From the NCBI RefSeq assembly GCF_031010175.1, contig NZ_JAUAMB010000003.1:124001-188000 (forward strand): a stretch of DNA of 64,000 bases, in the 5' to 3' direction. Shown piece after piece: positions 37,328-47,041 of this stretch; the first letter of the stretch is position 1, and each line of letters starts with the position of its first letter. This DNA comes from Halomonas sp. SpR1. GTDB lineage: Bacteria > Pseudomonadota > Gammaproteobacteria > Pseudomonadales > Halomonadaceae. Under the pieces are notes generated by a model. It had not been told where the DNA came from, did no database searches, and saw only the letters and a list, made by a program, of their open reading frames with translations. Made by a program: the position numbers and the translations under genes.

Positions 37328-37331
37328 AAAC

Positions 37332-37745
<414 letters not shown>

Positions 37746-37776
37746 CTACCAGCATACACCGCTATTGGCAGAGAAT

Positions 37777-37802
37777 AAAAAAGCCTCCCACTAAGGGGAG
37801 GC
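37777..37802 (-). terminator. Rho-independent terminator after amtB
   Basis: The stem GCCTCCC / GGGAGGC (37783-37789, 37796-37802) is followed, on the minus strand, by six T residues. It separates amtB from the second PII gene. Confidence 0.85.
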
Positions 37803-37859
37803 CGTAAGGAGCACGCCAGCTCACTTGGTCAGCATTAAATTATTTCTTAATGCCGCTGT

Positions 37860-39107
37860 TTATTTCTTAATACCAAATTCGGGATAGGCTTCAAGACCGC
37901 ACTCTGCGATATCAACGCCTTCATACTCTTCTTCTTCGCTCACCCGGATGCCCATGATGGCTTTCAGGATCAGCCATACCACTAGGCTTGCCAGGAAGAC
38001 CCAACCGAAGATACCTGCGATACCGATGATTTGAGCACCGAATGACGCGTCGCCGTTGTTCAGCGGCACTGCCAGCACGCCCCAGATACCCACCACACCG
38101 TGTACCGAGATCGCACCGACCGGATCATCCAGCTTCACTTTATCGAGCGTCACGATGGCAGCGACTACGATGATGCCGCCGATGGCGCCAATAATGGTGG
38201 CGCCCAGCGCAGATGGAGAGAGCGGATCAGCGGTAATCGCCACCAAACCCGCCAAGGCACCGTTCAGCGCCATGGTCAGGTCAGCTTTGCGGAACCACAG
38301 TTTGGCCAGAATCAGTGCGGCAATCACACCACCTGCCGCCGCAGCGTTGGTATTAACAAACACTTGCGCCACGTTGTTGGCAGAGTCGACCGCTGCCAGT
38401 TTGAGTTCAGAGCCGCCGTTGAAACCGAACCAGCCCATCCACAGGATGAAGGTACCCAGCGTTGCCAGTGGCATGTTGGCACCTGGAATAGCGTGGATAG
38501 AACCATCTTTACCGTATTTGCCTTTACGTGGGCCTAGCACGATCACACCGGCTAGTGCTGCAGCCGCACCGGCCATATGTACGATGCCTGAACCCGCGTA
38601 GTCAGAGTAACCCACTTCAGACAACCAGCCGCCGCCCCAAGTCCAGTAGCCGGACACTGGGTAGATAAACGCGGTCATGACCACAGCAAAGGCCAGGAAT
38701 GCCCACAGCTTCATGCGCTCGGCGACAGCACCCGACACAATCGACATAGCGGTCGCAACGAAGACTACCTGGAAAAAGAAATCGGAACGCATGGAGTAGT
38801 AAGGTGCATCATCACCACCGGCGGTCACTGCATCCACGCTGTTCTCAGCGCCAATCAGAAAACCCAGGTTGGGCAAGAAACCACCAGCGCTGCTGGAATA
38901 CATGATGTAGTAGCCCACCAATAAATACATGGTGCAGGCAATCGCAAACAGCGCAATGTTCTTGGTGAGGATTTCAGCGGTGTTCTTGGAGCGCACTAAG
39001 CCCGCTTCTAACATGGAGAAGCCAGCGGCCATCCACATGACGAGCACGCCACATATTAGAAAGTAGAACGTATCGAGCGCGTAGCTCAGATCAGTCAACT
39101 CATTCAT
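37860..39107 (-). CDS. amtB: Ammonium transporter AmtB
   Basis: The product is 415 residues with about 11 membrane helices and no obvious cleaved signal peptide. The pore histidines are in GIVHMAGAAAALAG (near 175) and AISVHGVVGIWGVL (near 325). NAAAAGGVIAAL and the C-terminal cytoplasmic tail (EEEEYEGVDIAECGLEAYPEF), which contacts PII, are also present. It conducts ammonium or ammonia when nitrogen is scarce. It is transcribed after a PII gene, and a terminator follows it. Confidence 0.96.
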   Translation of the reverse strand: MNELTDLSYALDTFYFLICGVLVMWMAAGFSMLEAGLVRSKNTAEILTKNIALFAIACTMYLLVGYYIMYSSSAGGFLPNLGFLIGAENSVDAVTAGGDDAPYYSMRSDFFFQVVFVATAMSIVSGAVAERMKLWAFLAFAVVMTAFIYPVSGYWTWGGGWLSEVGYSDYAGSGIVHMAGAAAALAGVIVLGPRKGKYGKDGSIHAIPGANMPLATLGTFILWMGWFGFNGGSELKLAAVDSANNVAQVFVNTNAAAAGGVIAALILAKLWFRKADLTMALNGALAGLVAITADPLSPSALGATIIGAIGGIIVVAAIVTLDKVKLDDPVGAISVHGVVGIWGVLAVPLNNGDASFGAQIIGIAGIFGWVFLASLVVWLILKAIMGIRVSEEEEYEGVDIAECGLEAYPEFGIKK

Positions 39108-39151
39108 TGTAAGTTCCCCGTTGAACTATAGAAATGATCCGCAAAGCAGCG

Positions 39152-39598
<447 letters not shown>

Positions 39599-39848
39599 TT
39601 ATAAGTCAGCTTATTAGCCAACAACTAAAGGGCACTACGACGCTAAATTTGAGCCAACCCACAGTTACGCTGCCGCTATTGCACCAAAAAAGAGCGTAAG
39701 CAAAAGTTGCCTGCTCCATTTCGATGCACCCTATATGCCCAACAGGAAATTCACACGGCGCATGCGAATTCTCCAACTGTTGCGTATCCTTACCGGTAAG
39801 CAATTTTTATAGATGTTCATTTAGCGAATTATTAAGGAGAGAGCAGCG

Positions 39849-40226
39849 ATGGCGCCTCAAGACCGCATTAGCCGACTGGCCCAGCAGATTGGCGACCGTT
39901 TACAAAACGCTTCCCAGGCACCGGAAGATATTCAAAAGAGCGTGCAGCAAGTTGTACGTGGCGCCTTTGACCGCCTGGAGCTTGTCTCACGGGAAGATTT
40001 CGACATTTTAATGGACGTACTGCAGCGCACTCGGTCTCGGGTAGAGGCGTTAGAGCGCCAGGTCGCCAACCTTGAAGCCGCCGTTGAAGCGTCAACGGCC
40101 TCCACTGCCACGCCGGTGGAAGCAGAAGTACCGCCGGTGCCTACCCCCGAACCGGACACAGACCCAGAGACAAACCCAGAGCCAGGAAAAGACAAAGAGA
40201 CAGCGCAGAAGAATAAGCCCGTTTAA
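39849..40226 (+). CDS. ubiK: Ubiquinone biosynthesis accessory factor UbiK (BMFP/YqiC family)
   Basis: The product is 125 residues; AAGGAGAG is upstream. The N-terminal amphipathic helix (DRISRLAQQIGDRLQNA) and the C-terminal coiled coil (FDILMDVLQRTRSRVEALERQVANLEAAVE, quoted for its heptads) define the family. The tail is rich in Pro, Glu and Asp and longer than in E. coli YqiC. UbiK assists UbiJ and the Ubi complex in aerobic ubiquinone synthesis. In related genomes it sits beside comM; here about 6.8 kb of iron genes lie between the two. Confidence 0.9.
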   Translation: MAPQDRISRLAQQIGDRLQNASQAPEDIQKSVQQVVRGAFDRLELVSREDFDILMDVLQRTRSRVEALERQVANLEAAVEASTASTATPVEAEVPPVPTPEPDTDPETNPEPGKDKETAQKNKPV

Positions 40227-40240
40227 CGCTACAGCCTCTT

Positions 40241-40273
40241 ATGCAGCAATAGGGCCATCACCTATTGCTGCAT
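40241..40273 (+). terminator. Stem-loop after ubiK
   Basis: A perfect 13-bp stem ATGCAGCAATAGG / CCTATTGCTGCAT with a 7-base loop lies 14 bases after the ubiK stop. The following TTGTG is a weak T run. Confidence 0.65.
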
Positions 40274-40299
40274 TGTGAAGCAGATAATAACGCGCTCAA

Positions 40300-40318
40300 A
40301 TAAATACGAATCACTATC
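40300..40318 (+). promoter_or_regulatory. Fur-box-like site before the IutA-like receptor
   Basis: ATAAATACGAATCACTATC matches the 19-bp Fur consensus at 12 positions, including the central AATCA and the right-hand TATC. It lies 68 bases before the receptor start. Confidence 0.55.
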
Positions 40319-40385
40319 GTTGACTTTGTGTTTTCTGGTGATACCCTCCGCCTCCTAACTCCCCACTGTTCGCGGATTGTTCACC

Positions 40386-42536
40386 ATGCACACGCTGTTA
40401 TTTTCAAAATCGCCTTTTCCCAAGTCGCCTTCAACTGCTGCACTTATCGGCACCGGTCTGTTACTGGGCCTCTCCAACAGCGTTTTCGCCCAAAACACGG
40501 CCTCCGGCACAAACGCCAACGACACCATGGTGGTCGTGGGATCTCGTACGCCCACCCAAATCAGCCAAATTCCTGGTGCGGTATGGGTAATCGATAATGA
40601 GATGCTGCAGCAACAGACCCGCAATGGTGCAGACCTCAAGACGGCATTGGGGCGTCTGGTGCCGGGGCTGGATCTGGCGCCACAAGGACGCACCAATTAT
40701 GGGCAAAATATGCGCGGCCGTGGCGTGCAGGTGCTTATCGACGGCGTATCGCTGAACAGTTCCCGCGGGCTTTCCCGTCAGTTCGATGCCATTGATCCGT
40801 TTAATATCGAGCGCGTGGAAGTCCTCTCCGGCGCCAGCAGCCTGTATGGTGGCGGCGCTACCGGGGGCTTGATCAACATCATTACCCGCAAGGGTGAGGA
40901 AGGCCTCAACTGGCGCACGGAAGCGGGGGTCACCACCGGCTTCAACAACAGTGACGATATGGACCGGCGCTTGTCGCAATCGATTAGCGGCGGCAACGAG
41001 CGGGTACAAGGCTACCTGGGCACCGCCATTGGGGATAACGGCCGGCACTATGACGGCCGCAGCCAAGAGATCTTCCCGGATATCGCCCAAACCGACCTGC
41101 AGGACAATCGCAGCATTGATGTACTGGGTAACCTCTCCTTCCGTTTGAGCGACGAACAGAGCCTGGAGCTGGGCGCCCAGCTATATCGTTCCGGCTACGA
41201 AGGCGATCGCGGCGTTTACTTTCCCAACCTCGACGCGGCGACGCCCAACTTGAATGATGCCGAGATTCGCGACGGTTACCGCTCAGAACGCGACCCGGAA
41301 ACCGACCGCAAGCTGGTTAACGTCAACTATCACCACGCTAACCTGTGGGGGCAGAATTTCTACCTGCAGGCGTTTCACCGTGAGGAGGAGTCCAGCTTCC
41401 AGGCCTTCCCCTACCCTGTCGCCAACGGTCTGCAGTTTCGCGCCTCACAACAAAATACCGATTTGAGCGGCATCAAGGCGCTCTTCGAGTCGCGCCTGGG
41501 TGACGACGTTTCGCTGACCTACGGCCTCGATATGGATCGAGAAACCTTCGATGCCAGTCAGATGCTGTTCGATAAAGAAATATCGGACGCCTCCGGCGGT
41601 CTGGTTCAGCAAGCCTCTGGGGTTGAGCCCCGCTACCCCGGTTATCAAGTGGATGGGGTGTCAGGCTTTGTTCAGGGTGACTGGCAGGCCACTCAGGCGC
41701 TCAAGCTTTCTGCCGGTATGCGCCAGCAGCATATGGACGTCGAAGTGGATGAGTTCCAGGGCATCCCTGGCGGCAAAAATGACTACGAAGCGACCCTGTT
41801 CAATGCCAGTGCCCTCTATGATCACCACAATGGTCATCAAAACTGGCTGCAGTTCAGCCAGGGCTTCGAGCTGCCGGATCCCGCCAAGTATTACGGCAAG
41901 AGCCCCGACGTGAGTGTCGATAATAACCCCCTGTCTGCCATTGAGACGGATCAGGTAGAGCTAGGCTGGCGCTACCAAGGGGGTAACTGGACGGCCCAAA
42001 CGGCGCTTTACTACGCCTGGTCGGACAAAGCAGTGGAAAACGCCGAAGATCTAAGCGTCAGCGTAGTGGACGAAAAGAAACGCGACTTTGGCCTGGAAAC
42101 CGCCGTGACTCGCTACTTCGACAGTGGCGTAGAACTCGGGGGAACGCTGCACCTGGTGCGCTCCGAGCAGGAGAACGGCCAGGGCAACTGGGAGAAACGT
42201 GACGCTCGCTATGCATCGCTCTCTTCCGCCACCGCCTTTATCGGCTGGACTGACTATGTACGCTCTGCACGCTTGCAAGCCAACCATAACTTCGACCTGA
42301 AGGACGCTGCCGACCGCGAGATCGAAGGCAATACCACCCTCGACTTATCGCTCAGCCAGGAGACCGGCTTAGGCACCGTCAGCCTGGGCGTGCAGAACCT
42401 GCTGGATGACCAGTACTCCACCGTTTGGGGTCAGCGCGCTGCGATGTTCTATTCGCCCTACTACGGCCCAGAGTACCTCTATGACTACCAGGGCCGTGGG
42501 CGCACTTACACTCTGAGCTGGTCGATGGCTTACTGA
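40386..42536 (+). CDS. TonB-dependent ferric siderophore receptor, IutA (aerobactin)-like
   Basis: The product is 716 residues from the ATG at 40386 (a TTG three codons upstream is unlikely). The signal peptide ends near NSVFAQ. A TonB-box-like DTMVVVGSR is followed by the plug domain (about 35-150), where QVLIDGVSLNSSRGLSRQFD and then PFNIERVEVLSGASSLYGGG match the ferric-aerobactin receptor IutA. A 22-strand barrel ends YDYQGRGRTYTLSWSMAY. It is likely to import a hydroxamate-citrate siderophore such as aerobactin. No siderophore biosynthesis gene is present, so the ligand may be made elsewhere or by other species. An AraC/PchR-type regulator follows. Confidence 0.9.
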   Translation: MHTLLFSKSPFPKSPSTAALIGTGLLLGLSNSVFAQNTASGTNANDTMVVVGSRTPTQISQIPGAVWVIDNEMLQQQTRNGADLKTALGRLVPGLDLAPQGRTNYGQNMRGRGVQVLIDGVSLNSSRGLSRQFDAIDPFNIERVEVLSGASSLYGGGATGGLINIITRKGEEGLNWRTEAGVTTGFNNSDDMDRRLSQSISGGNERVQGYLGTAIGDNGRHYDGRSQEIFPDIAQTDLQDNRSIDVLGNLSFRLSDEQSLELGAQLYRSGYEGDRGVYFPNLDAATPNLNDAEIRDGYRSERDPETDRKLVNVNYHHANLWGQNFYLQAFHREEESSFQAFPYPVANGLQFRASQQNTDLSGIKALFESRLGDDVSLTYGLDMDRETFDASQMLFDKEISDASGGLVQQASGVEPRYPGYQVDGVSGFVQGDWQATQALKLSAGMRQQHMDVEVDEFQGIPGGKNDYEATLFNASALYDHHNGHQNWLQFSQGFELPDPAKYYGKSPDVSVDNNPLSAIETDQVELGWRYQGGNWTAQTALYYAWSDKAVENAEDLSVSVVDEKKRDFGLETAVTRYFDSGVELGGTLHLVRSEQENGQGNWEKRDARYASLSSATAFIGWTDYVRSARLQANHNFDLKDAADREIEGNTTLDLSLSQETGLGTVSLGVQNLLDDQYSTVWGQRAAMFYSPYYGPEYLYDYQGRGRTYTLSWSMAY

Positions 42537-42579
42537 GCGCTGGTTCGCTAAACGCTGATAACCGATCAAGGGCGAGATA

Positions 42580-43581
42580 ATGGTCATGGAAGTGGAAATG
42601 GCGGCACTAGACTCGATAACGCCATCTGGCACGCCACTCACCACCCATGACCTGCTGGCGCTTGGTCAGCGCTTCGGGATCGACTACCGCTTTCCCGAAG
42701 CGCCCGAGCGCGCCCAGCCAGCACCGTGCGTGGCCCGCGGGCGGGTAATGGATGTCGAGATAACGCCCACACTGCGGGTGACGCACTCGGATCTTGACGT
42801 CCTGCACGCCTACGCCTCCACCTCCCGGCGTTCCGCTGCGTGGTTTCTCAGTGTCGTCCTGGAGGGGCGTATCCAAGTGGGGCTCGGTCACCAGTCGTTT
42901 CAGTTGCAGGCCGGTGACGCCTTTAGTGCGCATTTCAACGAGCAGACCGGGCTTGAGGTCTTCCAGCCCGCGCCGCAGCGCTTGCGTATCCTCAACATAT
43001 CGCTGATCGCTTCCAGCGGGCCTCTCTCTTCCTTGCCCATCGACGTTGCCCCTCCGGCAACGCCCGTGCTGCATACCTGGCAAGTGCCACAGCTCCTTCA
43101 CCACAGCCTGGAGGCGGCACTGGTCAAGAACTGGCCAGCAGAACGGCAGCGCCTGCTATGGCAGGGTCTAGCGCTCCAGCTGTTAGCGCATGGGCTGCCT
43201 GCCTCTTGCCTTGAGCCCAGCGACACAGGGAAAGCCGTCAGTTTCCCAGCGGGCCTTACCCATAGCGACCATCAGCGCCTGGAACGTTTGCGCCAGCAGC
43301 TTGAACAGTATCCCCACCAGAATTATCGGCTGGAGCAGTTGGCCAGCAACGCCGCCATGAGTCCCAGTAGCCTACGTAGCAAGTTTCAGCGCTGTTACGG
43401 TTGCTCGATCTTCGACTATCTACGCCGTTGCCGCCTGGCCCAAGCCCAGGCGTACTTGCATAAAGGTTATAGCGTGCAGCAAACCGCTCACGCCTGTGGC
43501 TACCGCCATGCCACCAATTTTGCCACTGCTTTCAAGCGCGCCTTTGGCATCGCGCCCCATGAAGTGCTCAACCGCCACTAA
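42580..43581 (+). CDS. AraC-family regulator (PchR-like, siderophore-responsive)
   Basis: The product is 333 residues. The N-terminal two-thirds is a cupin-like sensor (VVLEGRIQVGLGHQSFQLQAGD near 90-110). The C-terminal AraC domain has two helix-turn-helices: YRLEQLASNAAMSPSSLRSKFQ and then YSVQQTAHACGYRHATNFATAFKRAFGIAP. Regulators of this type next to TonB receptors usually bind the cognate ferric siderophore and activate the receptor gene. It lies between the two receptors on the same strand. Confidence 0.9.
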   Translation: MVMEVEMAALDSITPSGTPLTTHDLLALGQRFGIDYRFPEAPERAQPAPCVARGRVMDVEITPTLRVTHSDLDVLHAYASTSRRSAAWFLSVVLEGRIQVGLGHQSFQLQAGDAFSAHFNEQTGLEVFQPAPQRLRILNISLIASSGPLSSLPIDVAPPATPVLHTWQVPQLLHHSLEAALVKNWPAERQRLLWQGLALQLLAHGLPASCLEPSDTGKAVSFPAGLTHSDHQRLERLRQQLEQYPHQNYRLEQLASNAAMSPSSLRSKFQRCYGCSIFDYLRRCRLAQAQAYLHKGYSVQQTAHACGYRHATNFATAFKRAFGIAPHEVLNRH

Positions 43582-43684
43582 GGTCGCTGCGTTGTTGTGT
43601 TAGCGGTAGGTTCCCCTGTAGGAGGCTTTTTGGCAGCGCGCATACGCCTTTTGTCATTGCACGTACCTTTCACAAGCCAATAAG

Positions 43685-43703
43685 CGCAATAATTCTCATT
43701 AAC
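43685..43703 (-). promoter_or_regulatory. Fur box before the FhuA-like receptor
   Basis: The minus-strand sequence GTTAATGAGAATTATTGCG matches the 19-bp Fur consensus at 13 positions. It lies 37-55 bases before the receptor ATG, where Fur binding would block transcription. A second AT-rich, partly similar stretch follows immediately. Confidence 0.65.
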
Positions 43704-43739
43704 ACATTAGTTAATTGATTCTTATTGCAGGTACTCCCC

Positions 43740-45860
43740 ATGTCCATCCCCCAACACCATTTGCTTCGCTCTGCGCACTTTTTACGCTCCCCCATCAGCG
43801 CTGCCGTTATCGCCGCCCTGGGCGTTTCACCACTGTACGCTCAGGAAAGCACCGAGCTGAAAACGGTCACGGTCACCGCCCAGCAGGCCGCCACCAAGGT
43901 AGAAACCCCGACGGTCGAAATCCCCCAGAGCGTTTCCACTATTACCCGGGAGCAGATGGATAACCGTGGTGTAAGCACCGTACAGCGCGCTACCGACTAC
44001 ACGCCCGGTGTTTACAGCAACCAGATTGGCGCCTCGAATCGTTTCGATTATCTGGTGCTACGCGGTTTTTCTGACGGCAGCTTGAGCAATACCTTCTTAG
44101 ATGGCCTAAAAGTGATGGGCGATGCCAACTCCCATAGCAGTATGCGCATCGATCCGTGGTTTTTGGAAAGCATCGAAGTCGTCCGTGGGCCCGCCTCGGT
44201 GCTTTATGGGCGCGCCTCCCCAGGCGGTGTGGTGGCCCTGAACAGTAAGCGGCCAGAATTTGAACAAAGCGGTGAACTGCGCTTTCGGGTGGGCAACAAC
44301 AACCAGCGCAGCGCCGCTTTTGACCTCACCGGGCCGATTGGCGCAGAGCAGCGGGTGGCCTTTCGCCTGACCGGGATTGCCAGCGCCGCGGATACCCAGT
44401 TTGGCCCGGCAGAAGAAGAACGCTACGCCATTGCGCCACGCCTCACCTGGGACATGACCGACGACACCAGCCTAACCGTGGAGGCGTATCTGCAGGATGA
44501 GCCGGAAGGCGGCTACCACTCAGGCGTACCCTATGAAGGGGCGGTGGTTGCCCACAATGGCCGCAAGATCAGCAATAACTTTTATGACGGTGAAGAGGAA
44601 TACGACACCTATGAGCGCACCCAGCGAATGCTTGGTTATACACTAGAGCACCGCTTTAACGACCAGGTGACCGGCCGCCAGTTGATGCGCTACCTCAATT
44701 CAGACGTGGTGCTCAATCAGGTCTACGGCTATGGCTGGGTATCACCGGAATCTGATGAACTCACCCGCTACTACTCCGGCAGCAATGAATCGCTGGAAGC
44801 CTGGACGCTCGACAACCAGCTTGAAGCCAACATCAGCAGCGGCTTTATGGATCACACCTTGCTGTTCGGGGTGGATTACCAGCAGCGGGAGAACGACGTG
44901 TCGTGGCCTACGGGGTATTTTCAGCCGCTCAATGCCTTTGATCCCGTTTATGGCAGCGACCCTATCGAGTTTTACGCCCCTGTACGCGAACGCCATGAGA
45001 TCGACCAGACCGGTGTCTACCTGCAAGACCAAATCGCCATGGACAACTGGCGCTTCACCTTGGGCGGCCGCTACGACTGGGTGAATATCGACAATGCCAA
45101 CCGCGATAGCGGTGACACCAGTTCCCTCAGCGATACCCAGTTCAGTGGCCGCGCCGGGGTGGTTTACCTGTTTGATAACGGCGTCGCGCCTTACCTGAGC
45201 TACTCCACTGCCTTCACCCCCACCAGCTTCGTGGATGAGAGCGGCGATCTGCTCTCCCCGATGGAAGGCAAACAATGGGAAGCGGGCTTGAAGGTTCAGC
45301 CTCACGGCAGCGCCAGCCAGTATAGCGCGGCCCTGTTCCATATCAGCCAGGAGAACGTGGCGACCAAAGAGCAGCCCACCGACCCCTACCGCGCCGTGGG
45401 GGAGATCGAATCCCAAGGGCTGGAACTCGAAGCGCAAACCCAGCTAACGGATACCCTCTCACTTCAGGCGGGCTACAGTTTCACCAATATCACCTACGCC
45501 AAAAGCGACGACGGCAACCAGGGCAATAACGCCATTTACTCCCCTCGCCATCAAGTGCAGCTATGGGGCCACTACCAGGCCAACGACGGCTGGCTGAACG
45601 GCGTGGATATGGGCGTCGGCGTCCGCCACTACGCGGATATCGCCGCTGACCGGGCCAATACAGAAACCGTGCCCGACTACACCCTGGTCGATGCCACTAT
45701 TGGCTACGATCTGAGCCATGTCGGCGTTGAAGGGGTCGAAACGCGCTTAAACGTGAGCAATCTACTCGATAAGGAGTATGTCGCTTCCTGTAACTCGCTT
45801 GAATACTGCTACTTCGGCGCTGAGCGCGGCGTCACCGCCAGCGTTCACTACCGTTTCTAA
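43740..45860 (+). CDS. TonB-dependent siderophore receptor, FhuA-like (ferric hydroxamates)
   Basis: The product is 706 residues from the ATG at 43740. The signal peptide ends SPLYAQ. TonB box ELKTVTVTAQ. The plug has EIPQSVSTITREQMDNRGV, VLRGF and EVVRGPASVLYGRASPGGVV, the siderophore-receptor signature. The C-terminus contains LNVSNLLDKEYVASCNS and then CYFGAERGVTASVHYRF, with the Cys pair seen in FhuA. Ferrichrome or another hydroxamate is the likely ligand; the FhuD-like protein encoded next supports this. A Fur box precedes it and a terminator follows. Confidence 0.9.
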   Translation: MSIPQHHLLRSAHFLRSPISAAVIAALGVSPLYAQESTELKTVTVTAQQAATKVETPTVEIPQSVSTITREQMDNRGVSTVQRATDYTPGVYSNQIGASNRFDYLVLRGFSDGSLSNTFLDGLKVMGDANSHSSMRIDPWFLESIEVVRGPASVLYGRASPGGVVALNSKRPEFEQSGELRFRVGNNNQRSAAFDLTGPIGAEQRVAFRLTGIASAADTQFGPAEEERYAIAPRLTWDMTDDTSLTVEAYLQDEPEGGYHSGVPYEGAVVAHNGRKISNNFYDGEEEYDTYERTQRMLGYTLEHRFNDQVTGRQLMRYLNSDVVLNQVYGYGWVSPESDELTRYYSGSNESLEAWTLDNQLEANISSGFMDHTLLFGVDYQQRENDVSWPTGYFQPLNAFDPVYGSDPIEFYAPVRERHEIDQTGVYLQDQIAMDNWRFTLGGRYDWVNIDNANRDSGDTSSLSDTQFSGRAGVVYLFDNGVAPYLSYSTAFTPTSFVDESGDLLSPMEGKQWEAGLKVQPHGSASQYSAALFHISQENVATKEQPTDPYRAVGEIESQGLELEAQTQLTDTLSLQAGYSFTNITYAKSDDGNQGNNAIYSPRHQVQLWGHYQANDGWLNGVDMGVGVRHYADIAADRANTETVPDYTLVDATIGYDLSHVGVEGVETRLNVSNLLDKEYVASCNSLEYCYFGAERGVTASVHYRF

Positions 45861-45899
45861 GCTTTCGGCCGAAGCCTTTGTCTAAGTCCTTGTCTAAGC
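45851..45899 (+). repeat. Degenerate 12-13-bp repeat at the FhuA-like gene stop
   Basis: CCTTTGTCTAAGT (45875-45887) and CCTTGTCTAAGC (45888-45899) are adjacent. The gene's own end, CCGTTTCTAAGC, resembles the same unit. Each carries TAA. Confidence 0.65.
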
Positions 45900-45927
45900 A
45901 TCATTAAGCAATCGTTCGCACATCTGC

Positions 45928-45955
45928 CCAGGCCACCGCGCCTGGGCATTTTTCG
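45928..45955 (+). terminator. Rho-independent terminator after the FhuA-like gene
   Basis: The stem GCCCAGGC / GCCTGGGC with a 6-base loop is followed by ATTTTT. It separates the receptor from the binding-protein gene. Confidence 0.85.
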
Positions 45956-46030
45956 TTGAATACAGGTTTGCAAACAATAAATATTATCGTTTAAATACAG
46001 CTCTTATTTTCCGGATGGCCTCTCACCACC

Positions 46031-46936
46031 ATGCGCCACACCTCCCTGTTCTGTTTGCTCACCCGCTGCGGGCTGTTCGCCGCTTGCCTACTGAGCGTTT
46101 CCAGCGCCCAGGCCCAGTGGGCCACGGTGGACTGGACGATCGCCGAAACCCTGCTGGCCATAGACGCCCCGGTTAGCAGCGTCGCCCAGCAGAGTGACTA
46201 CCACGCCTGGGTAGGCGAGCCACATATTCCCGATAGTGCCACCGATATGGGCCTGCGCACCCAGCCCAATATGGAACTGCTGGCCCAGGAGCCGCCAGAG
46301 CAAACGCTGATTTCGCCCATGTTTGCCGGTTTAACCCCGCGCCTAGAGAAAATTGCACCGGTCACTCTGTTCTCGCTCTACTCTCCCGGCACCGATACCT
46401 GGCAAGAGATGCAAAAACTGACCCGTCAGCTAGGCGAGTTAACCGAGCACCAACCCCAGGCAGAAGCGCTGATCGCGGAAACCGACGCCTTGATGACCCG
46501 CCTGCGCGAATCCCGCCCCCTCTCACAGACAGAAATCGCGCCGCTACTGATGGTGCAGTTTATGGATGCCCGCCACGTGCGGGTGTTTGGGGAAAACAGC
46601 TTGTACAACGCTGTGCTTGAACAACTGGCGCTGCCCAATGCCTGGGATCAAGCCACCAACGCCTGGGGGTTTGCGCTGGTGGGGATTGAAGCGCTGGCAC
46701 GCTACCCCGAGGCAATGCTGGTGATCATCGATCCACTGCCCACCGGGGTCGAAGAGCAGTTGGCAAAAAGCGGCTTATGGCAGCAGCTTCCCAGCGTTAG
46801 GCACGATAAGCTGGTGCATCTGCCGCCCGCCTGGAGCTTCGGCGCACTGCCTTCCGCCCAGCGGTTTGCCCGAGAACTAACCACGGCGTTGGAAGAAGCT
46901 ACTGCGGTTAATCACTTGGTAGGTAGAAAACCGTGA
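46031..46936 (+). CDS. Periplasmic ferric-hydroxamate-binding protein, FhuD-like
   Basis: The product is 301 residues. The signal peptide ends SSAQAQW. Similarity to FhuD runs along the length: LLAIDAPVSSVAQQSDYHAWV with VGEPHIPDSATDMGLRTQPNMELL, then DARHVRVFGENSLYNAVLEQL and LPNAWDQATNAWGF. It lacks a lipoprotein Cys. FhuD passes ferric hydroxamates from the outer-membrane receptor to the FhuBC importer. No fhuB or fhuC is in the window, so the inner-membrane part must be encoded elsewhere. An AT-rich, weakly Fur-like stretch (about 45970-45990) lies upstream. Confidence 0.87.
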   Translation: MRHTSLFCLLTRCGLFAACLLSVSSAQAQWATVDWTIAETLLAIDAPVSSVAQQSDYHAWVGEPHIPDSATDMGLRTQPNMELLAQEPPEQTLISPMFAGLTPRLEKIAPVTLFSLYSPGTDTWQEMQKLTRQLGELTEHQPQAEALIAETDALMTRLRESRPLSQTEIAPLLMVQFMDARHVRVFGENSLYNAVLEQLALPNAWDQATNAWGFALVGIEALARYPEAMLVIIDPLPTGVEEQLAKSGLWQQLPSVRHDKLVHLPPAWSFGALPSAQRFARELTTALEEATAVNHLVGRKP

Positions 46937-47041
46937 CGCTACCAAAGCGTTCTTAACTACGATAGGTTAGGCACTTAAGATAAAGTAGATTTCGCTTACA
47001 TTGGGGTTAGTTTTTTTACCTAAAAGCAGCGAGGGAAGAGC

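Noticed and set aside
40386..42536. Aerobactin biosynthesis locus
   Set aside because: The receptor is IutA-like, but no iucA-D gene lies in the window.
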